This document shows positions 1 through 12,106 of a DNA stretch of 64,000 nucleotides, one piece after another; positions within the stretch are counted from its first letter, which is position 1; every line of letters begins with the position of its first letter. A program made the translations under genes and the position numbers. The stretch lies in assembly GCA_035610835.1 (NCBI GenBank), contig CM069447.1, positions 41,736,648-41,800,647 of the forward strand. Direction: 5' to 3'. Below the pieces are notes generated by a model. It was not told the origin of the DNA. It made no database searches and saw nothing but the letters and a program-made list of their open reading frames with translations. The stretch comes from Ophiura sarsii (lineage: Eukaryota; Echinodermata; Ophiuroidea; Amphilepidida; Ophiuridae).

Positions 1-799
1 AAAAGATTTTTCATCTGTGGACTGGAACAACATTTTTGGGATGGAATTAAATCCCAATCTCGCGGGGTACGAGGACCACGTTGGGGCACACAATACCTTG
101 GTGTTTTTCATAGTTGACGTTAGCCCGGAGCGGTTTTGAGTGTGGATTGCTAGCGTTGGAAAAAAAAACTGCATGTGATATCTGAGATTCATGCTGACAA
201 TAACAGGACTGTTTTAATTTGTTAATTTTGATGCTGTATGAAGCGAAGATAAGCCGAGTTTTGTCGCTTCTCGCTATCTGCGTTTATAATTACATGTAGC
301 CGAAAGTTGTTAATCATGCCTTGCTTGTCCACTGATGACGATTTAATTTAGTTAATGCTCAACTATCCACGGTTTAATATCCTGATAAAAGGAGAAGGAA
401 AAAAAAGCAACTGATCTGCTCTCGTCCTGCGCTTAATAACGATACCAATCTCGCAGAAGAAAGAAAAGCCGTTTGATTTAATTCATTTTTTGGAGGCTGA
501 GTATCGTAGTGAGTTTCACGTGCCCTGGGGCAAGATTTGTCTTACCAATAGAGTATGAAACAACCATCGACCTGGCCTAGAAAAGTCTTTAGGAAAACCT
601 AGTTGATTCGTGTTTTTTGGAGTCCTACTATAGGAGAACCGATTATGTGCAATTGTACTATTATGGTCTGTAAGCCGATCTGATAGTGAAGGACTAACTA
701 GATCTGTGGGCATGCTGTGTTAGAAATGTTTCAGCTTTGCAGCAAATCTGTCATAAGAGAGCTCTGTGTCCGTCGGGGAAGGATTCCAGCCCTCGCAAT
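1..799. other. No gene or repeat recognised
   Basis: AT-rich unique-looking sequence with short A-runs near 165 and 400. The open frames here are under 70 codons, overlap on opposite strands and resemble nothing known to me. I see no promoter, RNA gene or terminal inverted repeat. Confidence 0.5.
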
Positions 800-988
800 T
801 GGGTTATTCCATTTGAAATTCCTACACCCTGTGGAAGACATGACCTTAGTCTTCCTCACAGGGAGTGTATATATTTCAAATGGAGTCACCCATGCAGGTA
901 ACCCCCGTTTAACATTCAGACTCCATGCGGGGAAGATTAAGGTAATGTTTTCCATAGGGGGTGTATGGATTTCAAACGGAATAGCCCA
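800..988. repeat. MITE family E, copy 1
   Basis: The left end reads GGGTTATTCC followed by TTTGAAAT and CTACACCC. The right end is the inverted counterpart, ending GGATTTCAAACGGAATAGCCC. An inner pair of TGGAAGACATGACCTTA and TTCCATAGGGGGTG extends the inverted symmetry. Two further copies lie near 27.4 and 36.4 kb, which supports a mobile element. Its two internal blocks TTTCAAATGGAGT and CAGACTCCATG also pair, so this copy is longer (about 189 bp) than the others (about 130 bp). A 121-codon open frame runs through it but is a by-product of the repeat. Confidence 0.75.
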
Positions 989-3900
989 TTATGTGAAGAA
1001 GAATGCTCGCTGTTGTCTGTGTGGTGGTGTGGGACACGGGATCAGGACACCATCTTGCCAAGGGGGGTTAAACATGGGATGAAAAGATAGACAGACAGAG
1101 ATAGACAATGTCATGGTTGAAGATGCAGCAGTAGCTATGGAAATTCCCCCCGGGGGGCCACGGGGGTCAGGGGTACAAGGAATGAGGAGTCAAAAACCTT
1201 GGGAGATTATAACACACACAATTTGCCCATGGGCACTCTCGAGGATCGCTTGTCATGCACATACATCTTTCTCGTTTCTTGTCGTATCGAATGGCCCAGA
1301 ACTGCTGTGGCGCTATGTGGCACTATTACGGATCATTTTTCGAGAGAAAAAAAAATTGAGTGTCATCTCCAATGTTGCAAGATGGAGTCCCGTCGTTTTC
1401 TTTAAGCTTCCCGAGTCGTGACTGGTGCATTGTGAGCTCGGTAATGGGAGATGGGGTATTTTTATAGCGCTTGTAGCTCGCTGCGGAAAAAAAATGTATC
1501 TATGGTGGTGTGTAATAGGTGCGGTTGAATGTTGAAAGTATAAGATAATGTTAATGCTGACCATGTTTCAAGGGGGTGCTCATTATTTAATTGGAGGTAG
1601 GCATGTGCCTTTGACATAACTTTGGCAAATGTAAATCATGTACGTTACCAAGGGCTCCAATTTTGTCAAATTTTAGGTAGTTTGACATACATTTTCAAAT
1701 TAAGCTCTATTTGGTAAAAAACGAGTGAAAACGCAATTGTTCGCATCACGTTTTCTTTTAGTGGCTCGTTTTTACTTGATAGATTCCCCATGACTATGTT
1801 ATACTGTACGATTGCTTCTCCCTTTCCTCTCTCTATTCTCTAGCTCTTTGACAGCTAAATCAGATCCCCTCGTGAAAGCGATAAACCCCCAAAGTCGGTC
1901 AAATCGGTCTCTAGGCACCGGTTACCCTGACAACGCATGGGATTTGCATATTGTGAGTGTTGTTGCAGCCAGATTTTGACCAACAATATCCATTCACACA
2001 TAATTCCGTATTGCTCACGAGTGTGAGTGTTACCCATCAATACATCGGGGACACAGGCATCATCAATAAATAAATGAGCGCCCTCAATAGAAAATACGAG
2101 CGAATGCCTTTCAAAAGTAGACCTCAATAGCTTTGCGCGTAGGAAGTCAAAAGGAAGAAGCCGACTAGTTAATCTAGTGTAAGGGTCGGAGGAGAGTTCT
2201 TCGTTTTTATTTGTCATGCAATATTGATGCTAAGCACTCAATTATTACGATCGTATCTGATGGCCATTCACAAATTCCTGAAATCTCTTGAAAATAGTGC
2301 GGAATTTAGTGAAATTGTAAGGGAAAAAAGGGAACAATTCTGACTTTTAAACAAGATTAAAAGAGACCGTGTTTTATAGAACATTCTTTATATCCTCATG
2401 TCTAATGGATAATGCAATCGACATGTCAAACAAAATGACTAGATCGAAGGAGACAGTAACGTTCCGGTAGCTTGGTTTTAGTGTCATCGTTCTTGCCCCC
2501 ATCTCTCCCTAAGACGAAGGCCCACCCAGCTGTGGCGATGTCACGGTATTAGCAAGGCACTGACATAGTAAGTAGTGCGAACAGGACCTTGATGGCCCCA
2601 GGGTGTCAGCCTTATGCCAATCCTCTTGACTCTTTTCGAAAAATTTGAATATGGGCGTATTTGTACGGTTCACAGCCTCGCATGTCTCTTAAGTATACGC
2701 AGCGCAGGGGTAAAGACACATGATTTAGATGGTTTCCAATGGCCTGCTTACTCGCCTAATCCTGCTCATTGAAAAGTCTTGTTTTCCCATCAATAATAAA
2801 GGAGGGCAGATGAGGCATGGAATTTAGCTGTTAGAAAAGATTAAAAGAAGCTTCGTATCTGATCCGGGCCTTTAGGGTGCCATTAGTGTATCAAGTCGGG
2901 GTGCGTATAAAGCAGTCAACACGAAAATGTCATGACTGAATCGTTGTAGGGTGGGTACAATCTAACAGACAGCTAAGTAATAGCGAAGATGGGCCGTCAA
3001 AATATCTCAAATTTGACAAAAAAATTGCAGCTTTTAATTTTAATTTTTAGACATTGGTTTTAATATGCTTAAATAGTCAAGCCATTTTGAATTTAGTCAA
3101 AATAAGATCGGAAGGGTTGTTGGGGAAAAAGGATAGGGTACCAAGATATTGACTAAATTTATTTGAATGGTTTCATTTGTTGAATTACAACAAATTTATC
3201 GCTATTGGCAAGCTTATTTAATGGAAATGTTTGGATTATTATTATTATATTATTATGATTTTATGGTCCAGGTCAGAAGGGTTGGACCTACTTCATCTAA
3301 TAGATGATTGGATTTTTAAACTAAATTGATTTTTTATTTTTATTTGCCAAATATTATGAATAAATCTTTTGAAAAGCTAATTTAAAAGAATGGTTCAGGT
3401 CATACGAGGTTAGACCCACCACAGATGATAAAATGTGAAAATATTTCATCAGAATTAACATTTTGATAGTTGTATTGTTTTCCAGCCATTTTCGAAGAAT
3501 TGTGTATATGAAGTTTGAGATGGAAAGCCCACCAGAGACGTTGGGATCATGGGATGACCCAAAATATTTGAAGAACATTTATTTTGGAATTTGATTACTG
3601 ACTGCAATTATTGGATTTGAATTGAATTCAGAATTTAGTTGTCCCTTTAGGTATCAATTCGTCTTGAAAGGGAGTGTGGAATTTGGGCTAAATTGTCGAC
3701 CAAGGTGCTGACAAGAACAACAACAAGGGTCATTTTACTAAAAGTTAGGGAATATATATTATCCCTAGCCAACATGATTTAGAACTGCCGCCTCCCTCCC
3801 CCCCCCCCCCCAAAAAAAAATGTTCACACTTGATAGCGATTAACTACATCCTTTATTTTACAATTGAAATTTGCTGATTTTGTATGAAACATTAATCACA

Positions 3901-4740
3901 AAACAGCATAATGCATCCACATGTGCATAGTCAGTCAAGTCAATCATTTTGTGATATCCCCCCCCCCCACACGTTATATTCCGATTCAAGAGCTCACTCG
4001 ATCAAGTGATCACCCTATCACCCAATGCGTTATATCATTATCACCTTAACTCTTGCTCCGTGATTGATACGACAACGACATCACGGCCTCAATTATCGTT
4101 TCTCTCACAAGATCTAATCTTTCCAAATCTATTATTATGATAGCATTGAAATGCATCAACAAATTATGCCGGATTAATTTCTAAAACCGGGGTCGTTGTT
4201 TATAAATCCATGAAATCTCTTCCGAATTCTGATTACCCGAGATGAGTGTCGGGATACGGTCACGGTTGTTTATGGCTCAGGTTATATTGTGTTTATCAAG
4301 CCGGAGGAAACATTTTTTTATTGCTGGGTTTTTAACATTTTTTTGAAAAAGCGTATCAATTTCATTGCCAATGACAAGTTGATAGGTTCTATGTTGAGTA
4401 TATTCTGTTAGTCAGGGACTAGGTTCAGTTATATTTGTGGATATTGGCCTTTGCACATAGGTATTGTGATATAAATGGCACAATTTATCAATTTTGAATG
4501 ATTTTGTGCTTTTAAAATGAGGCATTGACATTGGACTTTTAAACTAGATTGTGAAAATAACACACTATTTTGTGCCCAGTTCGGTCCCATGATACGATAC
4601 ATGTGTACACTTTTGAACCGTGCATTCTTGTGACGAGGTTAAATTGATGCCAAGTATGATTGAGGTTTCATGGCAATTACCTTGCTTCGGGGAGTAACAT
4701 ACCTGGTCGTCTCTCCCCCACCCACGATGCATTCTGTTAT
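989..4740. other. Long stretch without recognised genes
   Basis: I see no gene here. The largest open frame is 120 codons on the minus strand (1855-2217) and matches no family known to me. A weak hairpin spans about 1715-1774, with arms around AAACGAG and CTCGTTT. Runs of C and A lie at 3791-3829, and a C-run at 3958-3968. The part from about 4020 to 4270 is less repetitive and contains GGATTAATT, a possible homeodomain site. Two loosely similar blocks at about 3261-3310 and 3389-3430 (GGTCCAGGTC and GGTTCAGGTC) suggest an old local duplication. Confidence 0.5.
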
Positions 4741-4965
4741 TTAACTCCTTGAATACAAAATGCTTTTTGTAAAGGTTACAATGTCTCTGATTGGTTATTT
4801 AAATTATGTAATCATCTGATCAACCTATCAAAATAGAGCTTTTAAATATTTTCAATTGTACCTCACTGATTGGCTCAATATTATGACGGCTTCCCATTAC
4901 AGCTAATCACGAGAGTTTATTAAAGGACAGAGACTGATATATTGACAGGTATATGAAGTCCTTAA
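4741..4965. repeat. MITE family D (CCAAT-rich), decayed copy
   Basis: It begins TTAACTCCTTGAATAC and ends with the inverted form GTATATGAAGTCCTTAA, so TTAA stands at both edges. Inside are CTGATTGGTT near 4789, AGAGCTTTTAAATATTTTCA (similar to GCTTTTAAACTATTTCA in better copies) and CTGATTGGCT near 4867. Length of 225 bp fits the family. Confidence 0.6.
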
Positions 4966-5093
4966 TGGGTTATCCTGTTATTAAAATGTTTCTTACTCCA
5001 GCTGAAAGTGTGATTTGTATGCGGTTTAGTTACAATGTTTATTATTATGATTATAATAGTTTACTAATAATAGAACACTGTATGCGCCCAGCC

Positions 5094-5132
5094 TGGGGTG
5101 GGGAGAGGAGGGTGTGAGGAGGGGAGGGGGTT
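5094..5132 (+). other. G-rich tract with G-quadruplex potential
   Basis: The plus strand holds at least five runs of three to five G separated by one to seven bases (GGGGTGGGGAGAGGAGGGTG and onward). This satisfies the common G-quadruplex pattern. No other feature overlaps it. Confidence 0.6.
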
Positions 5133-5220
5133 GACATAGAGGGGTAAGGTAGAGAAGTTTTCAATATGCAAACAAACTCACATTATTTTAAGAATGGTGC
5201 CAAATTTGATTAACTTGTTG

Positions 5221-5434
5221 TTAACCTCTTGAGAACTACCTGCCGATTGGTCAGAAACATGGATACATCATTTGTTGCACCAATCAGAGACATTGTTAGT
5301 TAATTGTATCCCTGATACAGATTGGGGTGAAATAGTTTATAAGCTGTATCATGATTGGTTATTCAAATGAGCATATCTTGTAATTGACCAATCAGAAACA
5401 CTGATAGATAGACAAGTAGTGCCCATGGGGTTAA
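5221..5434 (-). repeat. MITE family D (CCAAT-rich), good copy
   Basis: It is the reverse-orientation partner of the copies at 40.0, 51.0 and 52.4 kb. The left edge is TTAACCTCTTGAGAACTACC and the right edge is GCCCATGGGGTTAA. It carries CCGATTGGTC, CACCAATCAG, ATGATTGGTT and GACCAATCAG, so four CCAAT boxes in about 215 bp. The TTAA ends suggest insertion at TTAA, as in piggyBac-type elements. This is inferred, since no transposase is present. Confidence 0.85.
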
Positions 5435-8034
5435 TCCATTCCATCCATTCCAGATATTCATATTTGTTGTCAGCAGATCTGCATTGTACAAAGCAATTAC
5501 AAATCTGTCTTGAAACATGAATATCATATCTCCATCCATATGTTTCAGATTTGTTCTATGTGTAAGATCTGAGGGAGAGGAAACTGTTTATAACATTGAA
5601 CTCTCATGATTCAAGTGCCACCAAACAGTCTTGACAAAATCATACAATAGGAACCAAATGTACATGAATAATATTTGAAGAAGTCAAAACAATGCATAAA
5701 AGTCCCGTCTCGTTTCCGCGGCAAGGCATGAAATCCGACTAATACCAGATGATTCAAGCTCGTTTTTTACGAGTGATCCAATTTCACCAAATTTATACAA
5801 TATTGTGTCTCACAGTTCATCGCTTTAAGGGGTTGAATTCCTCTACTAAGAGAAAACATGTTGCCCCCTGTCTGTCTATACTGTACAGTAGTGTTGTCAA
5901 CCCAACAGTTAAGTAGCATAATTGGGCTACTTTTAAAGTTTCCGTATGTGGAAAATGTGCTAATTTATAGTCAAATTGGGCTACTTTTGGACCTGATCCT
6001 ATTGAAGTCAGTGTTGATGAAAAGAAATGGGATAGTTTTTGCACCAAATTGGGCTACATGTGGTTAACTTGTCGCATGGATATCAATGTTTGGCCATATT
6101 TTCCGGCAACACTGTCGCCGTATGGTAATAAATATTCCTATGACTCCAATATGGCTCCTTTGTCTTAATATTATCATTTTATGGGCAGGCGAAGAATGGG
6201 GTTGAGCTTGAGGCGGACAGTATTACATTATAAGCAAGTCAGTCCAAAGTTTTGATGATTATTCAAGTTAGGCCTGCAGCTTGATTTAAAGATGTATGTT
6301 CCGTTCACTTACAATTTTTTTCTTCTTCACATTATAACATATTTTGATATCGAAAGAAAACCCATATTTTTCTCATTATTTCTGTAAATTTTTAGACGCA
6401 AGATATGTTCTATTTAGACATATAGGCCAAAATGCAGTGAATTACCGTTAAAGGTGGTTTAACCACCCGGTCAGTTTGTGTACTACTACTAAATTTCATG
6501 TCACCTTGCGCTTTTAAAATAAGAAACATTGGAGTTATGCAACTCACACTTTGGAATATCACTATTTTAAGGATGACACTTCATGTAGAATAGAAAACAT
6601 CAAGTTGAAAATCGGGCAAGAAATCAGAACACCTACCTTTAATAATACATCCCTTTTTTTGTGGATGTAACTGACTTACTTTAACTGACTGATCAAACTA
6701 AAATATACTGGCGGATTTCTAGAGGGTTGACAAATTGTGCATGTTTGATTTTTTGCCAGGCAGTATCTTGATCGATATTTTGTATATCACCCATGACCAA
6801 ATGCTTGTCACCTTGGCAACCCCCTTGGCTTAAAGCCATGGTTACATGATGCTTAGAAAGGGTATAATCTTTGCACCAAATCACAACTAATTTGAGTCAA
6901 AAGGGCCATGGAATTTAGAATATCAGGTTTTGATGCAAATTGCATTTGAAGAGTGTAACTACAGATGGCTGGTATGGTTGTAGTTGCCTTTCTCAAGCTG
7001 TGTAACACTGATAATTCATTATATAAAAAGATACACCTAAGTCAACAAAAGACAAGGAATCATCAAAATATTTTATTAACGTGCATAGATTTTCAACAAC
7101 ATCAACAACAACATAACCCAAAAAACCCAAAAAACTATCATTTTTTTAAAACTTTCTCAAAAGAAAGAAAAAGAGAGTATCGGTTAGGCTTATAGAACAG
7201 GTTTTTTCCCCGGCCTAAGTGAACTTTTCTTGTTAAAAATACAAATGTCAGTAATTTGTAATTGTAAGCAAATTTCTAAACCAAATTGACAGATTTCGAG
7301 CACAGCATTGTCAGTTCTTTTCTCACTCATTTCCTCCGAAGCTCGTCGTATGCCGGTTTGACATTATCCAAACGCAACGCTATTCACCCAATTCTGACAC
7401 ACAATTCTTAGCATTACTTAGTCATGGATATGTAATTTCTTGTTCCACGTAATCACTAACACATGCTTAGTGATTGCAGCCGCACCATTAATGACGCTAC
7501 ATAATACCCGGGAACATATTTGCCGAAATAGTCGTCGTTAGGTGCTTAAACCAACCGAGCGCGGAGTCTCCAGTCGACATTCCGGCTCCTTGCGGGGTCG
7601 TTTGGAACCGTTAACGAATCGCAAATCTTAGGATTCCGTATTCGTAAATTTTGTTTATGACCTCTTTGATTCAGTATCTTCATGACCATTTAACGTGGAT
7701 AATACCACGTCGGTCTAATCTCCCAGCAGGTAGATTTGCATTATAATGTTTCTTAATACCTACTTAAGGAAGTTAACACCTAATTCACGCGAGACAAAAT
7801 GCACTTTGAGTAGCGTTTTATCGTTGCCGTAGTGATATCGGGCACATTTTTATTTCATTGTTTATGTTCAATTCAGTGTGTAGTTAATGAAGGGAAGTGC
7901 TCAAATTGGAAAATTTGGTTAGCTTTATTTTTAGTGCAGTGATTGCAAGTTGGTTTCGTATAGGGGGAGTCACACTGTATGTCTGTATAAAATCAAAATG
8001 TAATAACAAACTATGTTGTCTGTTGAATCATACA
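5435..8034. other. No gene recognised; partly low-repeat DNA
   Basis: The words ATTGGGCTAC recur at about 5921, 5976 and 6047. A palindromic GGTGGTTTAACCACC lies at about 6453-6467, inside a possible but unconvincing inverted-repeat element (about 6285-6650). From about 7320 to 7860 the sequence is richer in CpG and free of obvious repeats, with homeodomain-like and AP-1-like words. No open frame exceeds 76 codons. Confidence 0.5.
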
Positions 8035-8230
8035 AACTGTAAAACCACTTAATTTTGCGAGGAATTTAATTTCGCGAGGGATGTGGATCAGCGAAATTAA
8101 ATACCTACGAAACTGACAATTTTGCATTGAAAGTTAGGGTAAAATTTTGCAAAATTAAATGCTCGCTAAAATAGCAGCAATTTTCAATTCGTGAAATTAA
8201 GTATCCGCAAAATTATAGTGTTTAACAGTA
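8035..8230. repeat. MITE family T (CGCGAAATTAAAT type)
   Basis: The left end ACTGTAAAACCACTTAATTT pairs with the right end AAATTATAGTGTTTAACAGT. The body alternates blocks of AATTTTGCGAGG, TTTCGCGAGG, GCGAAATTAAATACC and GCAAAATTAAATGCTCGC. I recall similar GCGAAATTAAATRCTCGC words from other marine invertebrate genomes, but cannot verify this here. Confidence 0.75.
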
Positions 8231-8257
8231 CATTCATGGAAATGATGTTAGACGGAA

Positions 8258-8306
8258 TAAAGCTTAACAACACTATTTAAGCAAGATTTATATCTAGTCT
8301 AAGATG
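8258..8306 (+). repeat. Dispersed repeat, first of a pair
   Basis: About 50 bp beginning GGAATAAAGCTTAACAACAC and passing through ATTTAAGCAAGATTTATATC matches 12054-12106 at roughly 80 percent by eye. No inverted ends are visible. It may be a fragment of an unidentified element. Confidence 0.45.
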
Positions 8307-8356
8307 TATGTTGCATTACGCACTACACAGTTGTGCCTAAATTATATTATTATTCT

Positions 8357-8600
8357 CTAACGATTTCCATGCGGCAGGCTGCTGCAGACGACAGTCCACA
8401 TTTTCATAAAATGTTCAAAAATTTCAACATTGTTGAATTTCATTACCATATTTGGAATCACCGTGAGAAATGCATTGAAATAAGTACAAACATGCCTAGT
8501 ATTGGTTCAGTAATCCTTGAGGTAGACCTTGAAAGTTGGGAAAGGTTTCTGAAAAATCTGTTTTTATATGGTAAAACCAATAGCGCATGGAAAGTGCTAA
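8357..8600 (+). repeat. MITE family A, copy 1
   Basis: Full-length member: left end CTAACGATTTCCATGCGGC, right end GCGCATGGAAAGTGCTAA. The body runs through GTCTGCAGACGACATTCC-like sequence, a TTGGAATCACC block, an ACAAACATGCCTAGTATTGG block and TTGGGAAAGGTTTCTGAAAA. The 93-codon open frame is chance and is not conserved in the other copies. The end bases are CTAA/TTAG instead of the usual TTAA. Confidence 0.9.
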
Positions 8601-8816
8601 TATTAAGCACATAATTTAATGGTTAGAATTCTCACAACAGGATAGTCAATGATGGCCAAACAAGTAAACGGTCGAACTGAACTGATCTACTGATAGATCC
8701 TCCAATTTCATGAGATGATACATGATCAGCATCCCCTGGACATTGGCTTCAGTATGGACCGACTAGCTTTTAAATCTGCTTGCGTTGAATTGATAGATCG
8801 TTATAACGGTAACATG

Positions 8817-9940
8817 TAGAACAAATATATGCAGCGGGGCTCCCTCAGTGGCGAAATTTGCATGCGCTAGATAAATGTGTGGATTCATTAAATGGTACGT
8901 CCTCTGGGTTGACCTCTTTCTTGTCGGGGTTGGCGGTAAAGATTACAACAAAAGGAAAAGCCATGGAGGACTAATAAAGAAAAGATACACAGAACAAATA
9001 TATACAATGGGGCTCCCTCAGTGGTGTGATTTACATGCGCTAGATAAATGCGGGAATATTATTAAACGGTGAGTCCTGTGGGTTGTCCACTTTCTTGTCG
9101 GGGTTAACGGTTGGTAAAGATAACGGAAATGGAAAGGAAAGTCATTGAGGAATAGAACAGTTCTAAGTGAAGAGATACAGTACAATTGAAATGTACGCAA
9201 TGGGCCTCCCTCGGTGGTGAAATTTGCATGCACTAGATAAATGGCAATGATTGATTTAATCCTGCGTCCTCGGGGTTGTCCGTTTTCTGATGGAGAAGTA
9301 ACGATGAGGTACACCGTACAAATATATGCAATGGGGCTCCCTCAGTGGTGTGATTTACATGCGCTAAATAAATGCGGGAATATTATTAAACAGCATGTCA
9401 TCCGGGTAGTCCACTTTTACGTTGGGGTTAGCGATTGGTAAAGATTACGGAAAGGAATGGAAAGTCGTGGAGGAGTATAAATGAAGAAAAGATACACAGT
9501 AGCGATTGAAATGTACGCAATGGGGCTCCCTCGGTGGTGGGATTTACATGCGCTAGAGTTATGTTGGAGATATTGAATGGTGCATCCTCTGTGTTGTCCA
9601 TTCTCGTGGTGAAGTTGTTAGCAAAGATAACAGAAAGAAAAGCCACAAAGGACTGCGATGACAGGATATACAGTACGCAGTGGGGCTCCCTCGATTGTAA
9701 CATTTACACGCGCAATACATATATGTTGTGTCCGGTGGGTTGTCCATTTACACATCCAATTTGGTGTTCAAGATATTGAAAAGGAAAGCCATGGAGGACG
9801 GACGGCATAAGAAAACAAACGGAATATAAATATTGAAATAGGCCTGTACACATTGGGGCTCCCTTAGTGGTGGAATTTACATGCGCTAGATAAACGCAGG
9901 GATGTTAAATAATGTGTTCTCTTAAATAATGTGTTCTCTG
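8817..9940 (+). repeat. Divergent tandem array, about 170-bp unit, 7 copies
   Basis: The key word GGGGCTCCCTCAGTGGTG recurs at about 8836, 9009, 9202, 9333, 9522, 9682 and 9855, so spacing is 173, 193, 131, 189, 160 and 173. Each unit continues with TTACATGCGCTAGATAAATG, TGGGTTGTCCA, CTTGTCGGGGTTA, GGAAAGCCATGGAGGA and AAGAAAAGATACACAG. Open frames crossing it overlap on both strands and are not kept from unit to unit. The final unit runs into a 17-bp direct duplication (TAAATAATGTGTTCTCT) at about 9905-9940 beside a family A element. Confidence 0.85.
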
Positions 9941-9945
9941 TTACG

Positions 9946-10150
9946 TTACCATAATACAGAACAGATTCTGCAGGAATTTGTCCCAACTTTCAAAGTCTAT
10001 CTCAAGATTTAATGAACCAATGCCAGGCATATTTGTACTTATTTCAATGCATTTCACACGATGATTCCAAATATGGTAATGAAATTCAACAATTTTGACA
10101 TTTTTGAAACATTTGTGGAATGTAGTCTGCAGATGCCTGGAAAGTGTTAA
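9946..10150 (-). repeat. MITE family A, copy 2 (left end lost)
   Basis: Reverse-oriented copy. The right edge GGAAAGTGTTAA is intact. The other edge stops at TTACCATAATACAGAACAG, lacking the outer 25 or so bases of the terminal repeat. The ACTTATTTCAATGCATTTC and GATTCCAAATATGGTAATG blocks are clear. Confidence 0.85.
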
Positions 10151-10734
10151 AAATCAGATTGATTATATGGATAGCCAATAGTTACTGTTGCAAGCAGAAT
10201 CAACTGTATCACATAATAATATATCAACTACAGTTTGTCCTATAATGCAAATTTTTGCAATTATTTGAGCAAATAAAAAATCCCATTAAATAATCATGCG
10301 GTTGAAGTAAAGAGTGCATATGAAATTCTAGATTTTTTCGATATTATACATTTTGCATGTCGGGCAAATATTCCTAACGACAGTCAATTTTTCAATGAAA
10401 ATTAATATTTTCTAAATTTGTTCAGTATAATAATAATAATAATAATAGTATTTCTCAATCGCCATGCCAATGCGAATGCAGTGCTCATTAACGGAACAAA
10501 ATGAAATTCAAATTACTCTATTATTAAGTATTCTATAATGTATTTACTTTTACATAGACTTTCGATACTGTTAATTAAAAAATGTCAAGTATCAAAAGTC
10601 TATAGTCTGCTCCGTAAATCTATGAAATGATGTCTCTCATGGTTGCCTTTTATGAATTGCATTTATCAAAGATACACGCTCCTGGTTGATGTATTCTTAT
10701 TACAGTCTGAGACGGATTAAAAATGGACCACTAC
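10151..10734. other. AT-rich stretch with TAA microsatellite
   Basis: No gene seen. A (TAA)n run of about seven units lies at 10427-10447. The rest is AT-rich unique-looking DNA. Confidence 0.5.
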
Positions 10735-10925
10735 AGCAGATTAATGGCGCGTTTCCGAAAATAATTACACAAAAAAATCATTTAATGCATCGTGCACATT
10801 AATTAATGGACATTCTTCAACAAGGAGAGTGAGTAAGCGGCCACTGACTGTGCAGCGGCATTTAATTCATTACTGCTCGACGAAACTCCGTTCAATTGAT
10901 TACACACCTTGACCTAACACCTTTT
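10735..10925. promoter_or_regulatory. Candidate conserved non-coding element
   Basis: Free of recognised repeats and dense in homeodomain-type cores: ATTAATGG, AATAATTACA, TTTAATGCA, CATTAATTAATGG, TTTAATTCATTA and CAATTGATTACA. CpG is frequent compared with neighbouring DNA. Enhancer function is an inference from composition only; no cross-species comparison could be made. Confidence 0.25.
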
Positions 10926-11394
10926 TGCAATCCCTACTAAACACAACGTGTGATATCGGAAATGTTACGCTCCAAGATCGAGTGAACGTGGTATAGTGCC
11001 TCTACTCCAAAGCCCGACAACTAGAAGTGTGTTAATTTTGTCGCGATGAGAATTCCCAGCGTCGATCCCAGGAGGGCGATGTACTCGCCTCCCGCGGGAC
11101 CGGCTTCAGCATTTTTTTCCTTCCTTTTCATAATTTTTCGAAACACCGTTAATATAAATGGCGATTGCCGCGGCGCTGCTTTCCCCCCTGGATGCCGTGA
11201 TCACGTTTGGAAACTGATGGAAATAGATTGTTTCAATTAAAATTCCCAAATTGAAACGTCGTCGGCGAACACTTCCCTTTGCTTCTTCTTCTTCACTTGT
11301 AGATATGATTGTTTTGATTTCATCTCCAGCTCTAGCAAATTTACAATGTTTTTTTATGTAACATGCATTATACACAACATACAAAACCATGTCT

Positions 11395-11466
11395 TGCCGT
11401 GCGCGCTACCGTTGCTAGGGGCCATTTTGTGCGAGGAGTAGCTTGTAGATACTTGTTGGTGAGTGA
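11395..11466 (+). promoter_or_regulatory. Possible promoter/5' exon with splice donor
   Basis: CpG-bearing sequence holds GTTGCTAGG (resembling an RFX X-box half) immediately followed by GGCCATTTTG (YY1-like). About 40 bases on comes TTG/GTGAGT, a good match to the vertebrate-style 5' splice donor. That order fits a short non-coding first exon on the plus strand. No TATA box or reading frame supports it, so this remains speculative. Confidence 0.15.
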
Positions 11467-12053
11467 AATCTTATCGGGGTAATTTTGATGAAATTCTACC
11501 CAATTTTTTTCTTCTACGTCTATTTTTTTTCTTCTTTTCTTGGCAGTGACAGTGTCTTTAGTAAGATGATTTCTGGCTCGCTATAAAACCCTCGGGTATT
11601 TAATTTCATGTGATGTATGGAGCTAGTGACTGAATAATTGCATAATTTGGGGACGAGTTTGTCATCCCGTTGTGACAGCATTGTCCTAATATGGTAAAGG
11701 AAGTATTTGACATAATGTATGGATTTTGTGGATAAACTGGTGCTTAGGTTTGCCATAGGGGAACAGAGGAGTAGATAGTGTGTGAACATTGTTTAGAATG
11801 ACATTATATACAAGAGAAGATTTTACAACAGTTTTTGTTATGAACTCTCAATATTGAGATCATTTTTCGATTTGCTTTCGAGGTCAATTTGTCTGCGAAG
11901 GATTGTGGGTAATTTTGCACCTTTCAAGAATATGGGCAAATATCATGAGCGCTTGAAATAATGTGACGTTGTCAGAAAAATGACAACTGATTCACTGTAA
12001 GAAGATGGGATTTGTTTGCGCACAGTGTTAGACTATAGTATTAGGTAGAAGAT

Positions 12054-12106
12054 GGAATAATGTGTAACAACACTATTTAAACAAAATTTATATCAATTTT
12101 AGACAT
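12054..12106 (+). repeat. Dispersed repeat, second of a pair
   Basis: GGAATAATGTGTAACAACAC followed by ATTTAAACAAAATTTATATC matches the block at 8258-8306. It gives no clue to element type. Confidence 0.45.

Noticed and set aside
717..1082. 121-codon plus-strand open frame
   Set aside because: Half of it is a family E element, and the peptide simply follows the repeat.
1855..2217. 120-codon open frame on the minus strand
   Set aside because: No recognisable domain, splice context or neighbouring exon, and this length is expected by chance in 64 kb of six frames.
6285..6650. Possible inverted-repeat element around GGTGGTTTAACCACC
   Set aside because: Only weak matching between the proposed ends and no second copy in the window.
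8333..8614. 93-codon open frame in MITE family A, with similar ones at 13.6, 22.5 and 42.9 kb
   Set aside because: Frames are broken differently in other copies of the same element, so there is no sign of coding selection.
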